Source: an uncultured Bacteroidales bacterium (GTDB lineage: Bacteria > Bacteroidota > Bacteroidia > Bacteroidales > UBA4417). Taken from it: a DNA stretch of 6,641 bases. The notes beneath the pieces were generated by a model, which was not told the DNA's origin, searched no databases, and saw only the letters and a program-made list of their open reading frames with translations. How positions within the stretch are numbered: position 1 is the first letter of the stretch; each line of letters opens with the position of its first letter. The position numbers were made by a program, and so were the translations under genes. Below, in pieces: positions 1-6,112 of the stretch. Where the stretch lies: NCBI GenBank assembly GCA_903917425.1, contig CAIXAQ010000927.1, forward strand, positions 1 through 6,641, written 5' to 3'.

Positions 1-1875
1 GATTATACAATATGGATACCAGATGATGCCACAAAAGCTCCCGAGCTTTCATTTGAGTCGTCAGTCGTTCTGCCGGCAAGCGCTTACCCTGATCTCGTCA
101 GTGGGGAGTATTGCCTGCAGGGAGCTACACTTATGACTCCCAAAGCATTCGGCACTGATACGGCTGTAAAGAATGGACTAGCTCAGCAATTGATGCTTTT
201 TTATCCCGATTCAAAGAAGAAATTCAACGGTGCTATATTTAATTCTGATTTCTGGCGGCCGGTACCAGGTAGCTCGGTTTCGAGCCTTGACCTTGCTGAT
301 GACAGTATTTACGGCCCAGAGATCCGAAAACTCTGGACACTGGTGGGTATCGTTGACGGAGCTCCTCCCTGCTCAATCGACTGGCTGGTGTGGGAAGAAC
401 ATCACTTCACTGATGAGCCTACTGAACTCTCTTTTACGGTTGATAACCAGAATTCCACGGAAGTGACATCATCCTTCGAGGATACCTATTCGCTCGGCGG
501 CTCCATAAAAACAGGATTTTCTGAATTGGTTACCTTTGAATCTTCATTTAAGTATGCTAATACGTATAAATCAAAAGTCTCTTCAAAGAGTACTGTCAAG
601 TCAAAACTGGCAACCAATTTTGGCTTAAATGAACATTCCCAGGAATTGGGTTACTTTATATGGAACATTCCGCAGATAACCAGGGTCAGTTACCAGGTTT
701 ACCCATGGTACGATAATAGCCTGAAATATCCTGTCTCTAATTCACTGCAGTACCAGTTCCGGACTCTGGGCGTTTTAACTCTGACCGAAAATAAAGAAAT
801 AAGTGAGTTTCCGTTTAAGATCAATGAGCCAAATGACCCAAGCCTTAACGACTGGAAGGCAGGTCACAGGGTGGCCATGCATAACGATATCTCCGGCTTT
901 GGTGTTTCTCCGCTTCAATCGATTGGTTGGACAAACCCAAATGCCGGCCAGGTTTTTACTTTTTCACAAACTAACACTTCTACGTCAAGTGTTGAAAAAT
1001 CCAATTCCTACAACTGGGGTATCAGTGCCTCTGTGAAGATTCCGGCAGTTTTTAAGATCACAGGAAGTTATGACCAGGATATCACTTATTCGACGGAAAA
1101 CACATACGAAACGGAATTCGGGACTGAAGTGGAAGTTTCGCTTAAACAGTTAACGGATAAGGTATACGGGATTAATCTTTCATATTACGATATGAGTATT
1201 TTCTGGTTTAAACCCAATGTGGCTCCCTGGTGGTACCTCGATAGCCTTAACGGGCAGAAGCCCTGGTACATAGCATATCTTGTGGGAACTTCCCATGCCA
1301 AGATCACGCAATTATCCCCGGATAACGGATCCAGTCTGAATATTCCTGAATCACTTTTCAATTGGGAGGCTGAAGAAGAAGGCGTTCTTGATGATTATAC
1401 ATTTTATATTTCCACCGAACCTCAGGCCGGACCAGGCTCCACTGTTTACAGTGCATCCTGCGGTAAACAGACATATGCTGGCATTAAGAATTTTACAGCC
1501 GAACCAGGCAAAACATATTACTGGTCAGTAAGGGGAATTACACGCGATGGCGATGCCGTCTGGTCAGAATCCCGGGCTTTTACATCTAAGGAAGACATAT
1601 CAGGAAAAACATTGCCTTTACTAAAAGCGAGTATTTACCCTAATCCCGGAAAATGCAGTGAAATCAATATTTACATTGATTCCGAGAAGACTGGACCAGT
1701 GGAGATCATGTTGCTTGATATAAGCGGCATCGTACATGCAAAGAAAGAAATCATCAATTCGGGCATCTTCCCCTTGAATACCTTATTTCAGGATCTTTAT
1801 TTGTCACCCGGAATCTATTTTGCCGTAATTCGGACCGATGGTGAGCAAATTGTCAGGAAGATTATAGCCAATTGA
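1..1875 (+). CDS. T9SS-secreted beta-rich protein with FnIII-like domain and type A sorting domain (5' partial)
   Basis: The reading frame is open from base 1, so the N-terminus and any signal peptide lie outside the window; the ATG at 133 is internal. Numbering the first codon as residue 1 gives 624 visible residues. Residues 1-140 are not recognised and include a Trp-rich stretch near 112-131. Residues about 141-206 and 318-394 are Ser/Thr/Asn-rich with alternating polar and hydrophobic residues, as in long amphipathic beta-hairpins; a distant aerolysin/MTX2-like fold is possible but unproven. Residues about 433-530 look like a fibronectin-III domain (SPDNG near the start, YYWSVRG then W-S-E-S-R-x-F near the end). 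Residues 541-624 match the type A sorting domain: YPNPG at 546-550, a late GIYF at 604-607 and a terminal basic RKIIAN. In this family that domain is recognised by the T9SS translocon and removed at the outer membrane, so the protein is expected at the cell surface or outside. Export is well supported; the function is unknown. The gene runs convergent to the glycyl radical operon. Confidence 0.88.
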   Translation, partial: DYTIWIPDDATKAPELSFESSVVLPASAYPDLVSGEYCLQGATLMTPKAFGTDTAVKNGLAQQLMLFYPDSKKKFNGAIFNSDFWRPVPGSSVSSLDLADDSIYGPEIRKLWTLVGIVDGAPPCSIDWLVWEEHHFTDEPTELSFTVDNQNSTEVTSSFEDTYSLGGSIKTGFSELVTFESSFKYANTYKSKVSSKSTVKSKLATNFGLNEHSQELGYFIWNIPQITRVSYQVYPWYDNSLKYPVSNSLQYQFRTLGVLTLTENKEISEFPFKINEPNDPSLNDWKAGHRVAMHNDISGFGVSPLQSIGWTNPNAGQVFTFSQTNTSTSSVEKSNSYNWGISASVKIPAVFKITGSYDQDITYSTENTYETEFGTEVEVSLKQLTDKVYGINLSYYDMSIFWFKPNVAPWWYLDSLNGQKPWYIAYLVGTSHAKITQLSPDNGSSLNIPESLFNWEAEEEGVLDDYTFYISTEPQAGPGSTVYSASCGKQTYAGIKNFTAEPGKTYYWSVRGITRDGDAVWSESRAFTSKEDISGKTLPLLKASIYPNPGKCSEINIYIDSEKTGPVEIMLLDISGIVHAKKEIINSGIFPLNTLFQDLYLSPGIYFAVIRTDGEQIVRKIIAN

Positions 1876-2126
1876 CCCGTTTAGACAATTACCATGAAAG
1901 ATTTTGGAATTTTATTTTTGATTTCGGAATTGCGGGCATAAATAGGTGTTGTACTAATGTATTCTGTACTATAGCCATTAATAGCAAACTATTGCCAATA
2001 AAAAAAGTTTGATGAAATCAGACTGCTAATCTGGGTCTGCTTTGTGGCAGTTGACTTTTCGATATGCCAGGTTAATTGTTTTCTATTTGGGAAAAAGAAT
2101 TAGTTGAAGTATTTCCCATCAATCGC
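1876..2126. other. Convergent intergenic spacer, no gene seen
   Basis: This AT-rich spacer lies between the stop codons of two converging genes. I see no convincing ORF or RNA gene. A 7-base direct repeat TGTACTA occurs at 1950-1956 and 1965-1971. Weak inverted repeats are CAGAC/GTCTG at 2019-2023 and 2035-2039, and GGGAAA/TTTCCC at 2089-2094 and 2112-2117. Neither hairpin is directly followed by a T-run on either strand, so I do not call a terminator, although both transcripts must end somewhere here. Confidence 0.6.
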
Positions 2127-3029
2127 CTATGCAACTTCGCAAAGCAAGCCGTGCAAGGTAAAAAATTCACACAATTTATTGATTTGCTGCATATTGTATA
2201 GCTCCAAATGATCCAGGCTACACTTCAAACCATGCTCTTCATACTTTGCTTGCCCAAGGCTGTGGTATGGCTCAAGGCAGATTCGTTTCAGATCGTTTGC
2301 AAGCATGGTTTCAGCAATGCTTTCCATATTCGGAAGAGTATCTGTAATGCCTGGCACCAGTGGCAGCCGGATTATGATGTCGGCATTTTCGGATGCAAGG
2401 AAAGCAAGATTTTCGAGTATAGGTCCTATCTTCCTGCCCGTATGCATCAGGTGCGATTCAGGATCCATGATTTTCAGGTCGAAAAGGAACAGGTCAGTAA
2501 ATGGTAGAATATTTTGAAAGGCTTTCCTGTCGGCCCATCCACAGGTTTCGATGGCTGTATGTATTTCAAAAGCTTTACATTCTTTCAGCACCTCAAGCAG
2601 AAATGCGGGTTGCATAAGGGGCTCACCTCCCGAAAAAGTAACTCCTCCCCCCGAATTCCGGTAAAAAGGGATATCCAGGGCTATAGCTTTAACCAATTCA
2701 GTGGCAGTAATTTCTTTACCCGACAAAGTAATAGCATCGTAATTGCATTTTTCGATACACACTTTCGATTCGCAGACGATGCATTCATCAAATGAGCGTT
2801 GCATTCCATCGTCGGATGCCGATACAGAAGCTGTCGGACAGTTTTCGACGCATTCAAGGCATGCCTTGCAGTGAAATTTAAGGTAGCGTAACTGTGGCAG
2901 GGCCGATTGCGACTCAGGATTGCAGCACCACGAGCAACGCAAAGGGCATCCTTTCATGAACACAAGCGTTCGTATGCCAGGCCCATCATGCACAGCATAA
3001 TGCTGAATGCTAAGGATTGTACCAGTCAT
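2127..3029 (-). CDS. Glycyl radical enzyme activating protein (radical SAM, two extra 4Fe-4S sites)
   Basis: This 300-residue protein is a radical SAM activase that installs the glycyl radical on its partner enzyme, using SAM cleavage to a 5'-deoxyadenosyl radical. The N-terminus carries the family signature HDGPGIRT (14-21). The CX3CX2C motif for the SAM-binding 4Fe-4S cluster follows (Cys28, Cys32, Cys35, with an extra Cys36). Residues 54-95 form a ferredoxin-like insert with two cysteine sets, Cys54/57/60/64 and Cys83/86/91/95. Such an insert is present in activases of glycerol dehydratase, CutC or arylacetate decarboxylase type and absent from short PFL activase. The SAM-contacting GGE motif is at 134-136 within VTFSGGEP. 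Length is normal for the class. The start fits the usual N-terminus of the family. The ATG lies 3 nt after the TAA of the upstream enzyme gene with no visible Shine-Dalgarno, so translational coupling is likely. The protein should be cytosolic and oxygen-sensitive. The partner is inferred from adjacency. Confidence 0.95.
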   Translation of the reverse strand: MTGTILSIQHYAVHDGPGIRTLVFMKGCPLRCSWCCNPESQSALPQLRYLKFHCKACLECVENCPTASVSASDDGMQRSFDECIVCESKVCIEKCNYDAITLSGKEITATELVKAIALDIPFYRNSGGGVTFSGGEPLMQPAFLLEVLKECKAFEIHTAIETCGWADRKAFQNILPFTDLFLFDLKIMDPESHLMHTGRKIGPILENLAFLASENADIIIRLPLVPGITDTLPNMESIAETMLANDLKRICLEPYHSLGQAKYEEHGLKCSLDHLELYNMQQINKLCEFFTLHGLLCEVA

Positions 3030-3032
3030 TAT

Positions 3033-5519
3033 TTACAAGCTGTGTTCTGTGCGCCAGATTACCTGATCCTGGAGAGCCTTACTCATTTCAACCCAATAGG
3101 CTGAAAATCCGGCTACTCTTACTACAAGATCGCGGTAGTTTTCGGGATGCTGCTGGGCATCCAGAAGCATCCTTGAATCGACTACATTAAACTGCACATG
3201 GAATCCCGGTTTTTCGAAATACGTTTTAATAAGTGCCAGCATATTTTTCGAGCCGCTCTCACCTTTGAGGGCTGAAGGATGAAATTTAAGATTCAGCAGG
3301 CCACCGCGGATGCGGGTATGATCTACTTTGGAGGAAGACCGTATGACGGCCGTAGGTCCGAACATATCGGTTCCGGGAAACGGTGAGGTAACGCCATCGG
3401 CAAGAGATTCTCCTTTCAGTCGTCCATCAGGGAAAGCATTACAGACTTTTCCGAAAGGCACAGGAGTGGAAATAGCCAGCATCGACGGGTCATAGGGTTT
3501 GCCAAGGTAATTATCCTGCCCCGAAACCCAGTCGCAATATTCATCAAAGAGGTCCAGGAAGATATCATCCACATAATTATCGTCATTTCCCCAATGAGGA
3601 ACTGCCAGTGCTTTTTTGCGTAAAGGCTCAAAGCCTTTCCAGTTTTCATTAACAGCAAAGCGGAGTTCCTCAAAAGAGCATACTGTATCGTCGTAGCAGA
3701 GTTTCTTTATAACTGCCAGCGAATTGGCAACATTCACCAGTCCCGACGATAAGGTGGTGATTGACTGGTTGAGCAAGGCTCCTCCATCATCCATGCATTT
3801 TCCATTTGCCAGGCAATCGTTTACAAAAACGGAACAAAATACCAACGGCACCGTGTTGCGGTGTGCTATCATCACAATGTTCCAGTACTGCTGCCAATTG
3901 CGGATAGCATCATGCATAATGTCGATATAATACTTCCGGACGTCTTCGAAAGTGGCGGGCTGTCGCGATTCGGCCATGCGGATTCCTGTAAAAGGATCGA
4001 CGCCCTGGTTCATCACCAGATCGATCATTTTCCCATGATTCACAAAGCCGGCCTGCACTATGCCGTGCGACATTCCCTGCAGCGTAGGTTCGGTACATCC
4101 GCCTATGGCGCAGTTTTTACGTATCACATCCAGGGGCAGGCCGCTGGTTTTCAATTCATGCTGTATATACGTGGTCTGGTTGAAAAATGCGGGGTAGCCG
4201 ACACCTGTCTTTACACATTCGGCTGCTTTCAAAAGGAAGTCGGTGTCGAGTTTTTCGTCCCACCAAACCGAAAGCGTCGGCTGAGTGAGTTGCATATTAA
4301 TCTGTGCCTGCAGGATAGCGAATGAAACCTCGTTATCGGACCTTTCGCCATTTTCGTCAATACCGCCAAGAATCAGGTTCTGGTATAGATTTCCATGGCC
4401 CAGCCCCTGCCAGCTCAGGCTGGCTATGTATTCGATCTGGGTCATTTTCACGAACATCTCCTCGAAAAGTGCGATTGCCTTTTCGCGGTTGATATCCGGA
4501 TCATTTTTATAATATGGGTAAAGGACTTTATCAAGCCTGCCCGGCGAATAACCCAGGTGAGATCCCTCAATATGCCCCAGCAGGTATGTAAACCAGAATG
4601 ACTGAATTGCCTCCTGGAAATTGCGCGGACTTTCCATGGGCACGTGCCTGCATACTGCAGCCATTTGTATGAGTTCCTCTTTTCGCGTAGGGTTTTTTTC
4701 TGTATTTGCAAGGGCTTCAGCCTGTGCGGCATAACTTTCAACTAAAGCAATGGCCCCGTGAAGGACGGTAATAGATGCCCGCCAGAAATGAATTTTTTCG
4801 CTGTCTGCAATGTTTTCAGGCTGGAATGAATGAATTTTTTCTTCCGTTTCGCGGATAATGGTGTGATATCCTTTTGCCAGAGCCGTTTCAAAATCCAGGA
4901 TCAGGCGTCCCTCGGGACAAGGTTCGTGAGGAGCAGAATACAGGCCGATTTTCCACCCGTTTTCAATAAACGCTGCATTCCCGAATTGGGTTTTCCAAAG
5001 GCGGTTACCCTGCTCCATAAAGCATTTATCTTCCCAATACTCGCATATTTCTTCAAACTGCCCGTAATCTTCGGCCGAGAGAAGAAATTTTTCGGATACC
5101 AGTCTGAAGCCATTCAATGCGGCTTCTGCCCTGGAATTTTTAATTCCTCCGCCTTCACCTTGTTCGGCATATTTCGATTGTGCGTCCTGCTCTTCTTTCC
5201 GCATTTCTTTTAAGAAAGGATCGGCGGCATAGTTGACATAGGGTATGGCACCTCTTATAAAACGGGTTTTATTGCCCGCCAGCATATCCTTTTCATGTAT
5301 AACAGCCGTCATTTGCGAAAGTGCATAGGCATGGTCGGTAGCCCGTCGTTCGAGAACCTCCATGCCTTCGGTGAGTTTATGAGAGGCCGTGAGATGTTTT
5401 ATATACTCAATATCCATCATCAACGGAGAACCGAGATAACGCTCTTTGAAGAAAGCAGACCTGGTATCGGAAGGAGTGCCTACTATTTCACGTCCGGAAA
5501 TGAGTTCAGAAGTTTTCAT
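3033..5519 (-). CDS. Glycyl radical enzyme of the PFL/glycerol dehydratase superfamily, substrate unknown
   Basis: This full-length 828-residue enzyme has the N-terminal PFL-like domain and the C-terminal glycine radical domain. The radical loop is RVAGFSAYW (801-809), with Gly804 as the radical site. The active-site loop is GGCTEP, with Cys475 as the thiyl residue and Glu477 as the likely acid/base. The C-X-E spacing matches that known for CutC, glycerol dehydratase, HypD, IslA and 4-hydroxyphenylacetate decarboxylase. Pyruvate formate-lyase instead has adjacent cysteines, so names such as formate C-acetyltransferase would mislead here. Other conserved blocks are SPGRLD (325-330), FPDGR (696-700), SLADGVTSP (705-713) and QFNVV (776-780). 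Two departures stand out: Trp419-Trp420 after LSV, and Phe805 where the family normally has Tyr. There is no long N-terminal extension as in microcompartment-targeted relatives, and no shell gene nearby. The first ATG after an in-frame stop was taken as the start; it lacks a Shine-Dalgarno. The AGNKTRFIRGA segment (81-91) recalls arylacetate decarboxylases from memory only. Class is certain, reaction unknown. Confidence 0.95.
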   Translation of the reverse strand: MKTSELISGREIVGTPSDTRSAFFKERYLGSPLMMDIEYIKHLTASHKLTEGMEVLERRATDHAYALSQMTAVIHEKDMLAGNKTRFIRGAIPYVNYAADPFLKEMRKEEQDAQSKYAEQGEGGGIKNSRAEAALNGFRLVSEKFLLSAEDYGQFEEICEYWEDKCFMEQGNRLWKTQFGNAAFIENGWKIGLYSAPHEPCPEGRLILDFETALAKGYHTIIRETEEKIHSFQPENIADSEKIHFWRASITVLHGAIALVESYAAQAEALANTEKNPTRKEELIQMAAVCRHVPMESPRNFQEAIQSFWFTYLLGHIEGSHLGYSPGRLDKVLYPYYKNDPDINREKAIALFEEMFVKMTQIEYIASLSWQGLGHGNLYQNLILGGIDENGERSDNEVSFAILQAQINMQLTQPTLSVWWDEKLDTDFLLKAAECVKTGVGYPAFFNQTTYIQHELKTSGLPLDVIRKNCAIGGCTEPTLQGMSHGIVQAGFVNHGKMIDLVMNQGVDPFTGIRMAESRQPATFEDVRKYYIDIMHDAIRNWQQYWNIVMIAHRNTVPLVFCSVFVNDCLANGKCMDDGGALLNQSITTLSSGLVNVANSLAVIKKLCYDDTVCSFEELRFAVNENWKGFEPLRKKALAVPHWGNDDNYVDDIFLDLFDEYCDWVSGQDNYLGKPYDPSMLAISTPVPFGKVCNAFPDGRLKGESLADGVTSPFPGTDMFGPTAVIRSSSKVDHTRIRGGLLNLKFHPSALKGESGSKNMLALIKTYFEKPGFHVQFNVVDSRMLLDAQQHPENYRDLVVRVAGFSAYWVEMSKALQDQVIWRTEHSL

Positions 5520-5637
5520 ATAAGTCTGTTTTTGAATGAGTTGATTTGCATTTTCTTAACTATTTATCTTTCCTGATTTGTATTGCGGGTTTCCGGAAAG
5601 AGATCTGAAATATTCAACTTATAAGTAAGCCAGATCA

Positions 5638-5671
5638 GTTACATCAAGATTAACCGGATTAAGATGTAAAC
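5638..5671 (-). repeat. Inverted repeat in the glycyl radical operon leader
   Basis: The outer arms GTTACATC (5638-5645) and GATGTAAAC (5663-5671) pair over 8 bases with one bulge. Inside them TTAA and TTAA can pair around a five-base loop, leaving four unpaired bases on one side. The same stretch also contains a direct repeat, GATTAA at 5648-5653 and 5657-5662. In the operon transcript this would be a moderate hairpin; in DNA it could be a binding site. No T-run follows, so it is not a simple terminator. The symmetry is seen directly; the role is inferred. Confidence 0.4.
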
Positions 5672-5706
5672 ATTTGTGTTGTAAAAATTTATCAGCAGCG
5701 TAAAAG

Positions 5707-5714
5707 CAAAAGTA
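5707..5714 (-). promoter_or_regulatory. Candidate promoter -7 box for the glycyl radical operon
   Basis: On the minus strand this reads TACTTTTG, a perfect match to the Bacteroidota primary sigma -7 consensus TAnnTTTG, and is followed by C. A TTG lies upstream (minus strand 5730-5728), but the gap of 13 bases is shorter than the usual 17-23, so the -33 element is unsatisfactory. It faces the enzyme gene and is the only perfect -7 match I found facing it in the upstream spacer. Confidence 0.4.
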
Positions 5715-5721
5715 CGTAATA

Positions 5722-5928
5722 ATGATGCAAAAAGGTTGGACTGACGAACAATTCAATTCAGAAGGTCCCTCAGGCATAAGAATCCCAAACAAAGAAATAA
5801 ATAAATATGTTGATTTTGAAGTGCGCAGGCCAGATCAGGAAAGTAAATCTGTAAAAACAGACAAAACGAACCTTGCAGGAAGCAGCATAGTTGTACCCAC
5901 CAAATTAAAAAAGCCTGTAATCGTTTGA
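5722..5928 (+). CDS. Small hypothetical protein, 68 aa
   Basis: This short hydrophilic ORF begins with two consecutive ATG codons (5722 and 5725) and is rich in Lys, Glu, Asp and Ser. It has no signal peptide, membrane segment or cysteine motif, and I recognise no family. Codon choice looks protein-like, but there is no Shine-Dalgarno and no good promoter upstream on this strand. Its last codons encode KKPVIV from the left arm of a strong hairpin, and its TGA (5926-5928) lies in the loop of that hairpin. It diverges from the glycyl radical operon, and its start overlaps the region where that operon's -33 element would lie. Either it is a real small gene that shares a terminator with the tRNA, or it is a chance ORF in a spacer. 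Confidence 0.4.
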   Translation: MMQKGWTDEQFNSEGPSGIRIPNKEINKYVDFEVRRPDQESKSVKTDKTNLAGSSIVVPTKLKKPVIV

Positions 5929-5941
5929 TTTACAGGCTTTT
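5909..5941. terminator. Bidirectional intrinsic terminator
   Basis: A perfect 12-base-pair stem is formed by AAAAGCCTGTAA (5909-5920) and TTACAGGCTTTT (5930-5941) around a nine-base loop. On the plus strand the stem runs into a T-rich tail (TTTTAATTTT), ending the small ORF's transcript. On the minus strand it also ends in a T-run (TTTTTTAATTT) and begins 10 bases past the CCA end of the tRNA, so it should end the tRNA-Arg transcript. The A/T flanks of the stem make it usable in both directions. Confidence 0.88.
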
Positions 5942-5951
5942 AATTTTATAA

Positions 5952-6028
5952 TGGTGACCCCGCCAGGATTCAAACCTGGAACCCCCACATCCGTAGTGTG
6001 GTACTCTATTCAGTTGAGCTACGGGGCC
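5952..6028 (-). tRNA. tRNA-Arg (anticodon ACG), CCA encoded
   Basis: The minus strand folds into a complete 77-nt cloverleaf. The acceptor arms GGCCCCG and CGGGGTC pair with one G-T, followed by discriminator A73 and encoded CCA. The D-stem is GCTC/GAGT. The anticodon stem is CCACA/TGTGG with loop CTACGGA, giving anticodon ACG (Arg, CGN codons, expected inosine at position 34). The T-stem is CCAGG/CCTGG with loop TTTGAAT. A20, an arginine identity base in bacteria, is present in the D-loop AACTGAATA. Compared with the E. coli tRNA-Arg(ACG) D-loop, positions 15 and 19 are A rather than G. Position 56 is T rather than C and position 48 is T, so A15-U48 and A19-U56 could pair. A promoter lies just upstream and a terminator just downstream, so it looks like a monocistronic tRNA unit. 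Confidence 0.96.
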
Positions 6029-6040
6029 GTTAAGAGGGTG

Positions 6041-6069
6041 CAAATATACAACTTTATTTATTTTAGCAA
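6041..6069 (-). promoter_or_regulatory. Promoter of tRNA-Arg (TTG-N18-TATATTTG)
   Basis: On the minus strand a TTG (6069-6067) is followed 18 bases later by TATATTTG (6048-6041), fitting the Bacteroidota pattern TTG-N17-23-TAnnTTTG. The -7 box ends 12 bases before the mature tRNA 5' end, so transcription would start a few bases upstream of it. This is the best promoter in the window. Confidence 0.75.
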
Positions 6070-6081
6070 TCTTAATAAGGT

Positions 6082-6089
6082 TATTTTTG
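6082..6089 (+). promoter_or_regulatory. Candidate -7 box for the PAS-domain gene
   Basis: TATTTTTG is a perfect TAnnTTTG match ending 23 bases before the ATG at 6113, giving a short leader. No TTG is found 17-23 bases upstream, so the -33 element is missing or degenerate. It lies divergent to the tRNA promoter in the same 84-base spacer. Confidence 0.45.
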
Positions 6090-6112
6090 CGATAAATTTT
6101 GAAAACTTACCG

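Larger units (their letters stand above)
5520..5721. promoter_or_regulatory. Leader and control region of the glycyl radical operon
   Basis: About 200 bases upstream of the enzyme gene hold no convincing gene. They contain two perfect 10-base palindromes, TTTCCGGAAA (5590-5599) and ACTTATAAGT (5617-5626), and a larger inverted repeat at 5638-5671. If the -7 box at 5707-5714 is used, all three lie in an untranslated leader of roughly 180 nt, which is long for a constitutive gene. Operator sites or leader RNA structure are possible. No known riboswitch was recognised and no regulator gene is in the window. Confidence 0.4.

Noticed and set aside
1913..1920. TATTTTTG, a perfect -7 promoter match on the plus strand.
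   Set aside because: It lies just after a gene end with no TTG at the right distance and no plus-strand gene downstream; probably chance in AT-rich DNA.
2019..2039. CAGAC/GTCTG hairpin as a terminator for one of the converging genes.
   Set aside because: The stem is only five base pairs with an 11-base loop, and the nearest T-run on the minus strand is 12 bases away.
3861..4325. A plus-strand ORF of 154 codons inside the glycyl radical enzyme gene, and similar ones at 4830-5213 and 2208-2507.
   Set aside because: They are antisense shadows of strongly conserved coding sequence and have no recognisable protein features of their own.
3033..5519. Annotation as pyruvate formate-lyase (formate C-acetyltransferase).
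   Set aside because: The active-site loop is GCTEP with one cysteine, while PFL needs two adjacent cysteines; the activase also carries the extra ferredoxin insert that PFL activase lacks.
5638..5671. FNR-type site upstream of an anaerobic operon.
   Set aside because: A TTGAT half-site is present on the minus strand, but the second half reads CTGAT rather than ATCAA.
5951..6112. A 54-codon in-frame extension of the PAS gene upstream to 5951.
   Set aside because: It crosses the whole tRNA-Arg gene and both promoter boxes on the opposite strand; the ATG at 6113 fits the PAS domain start.
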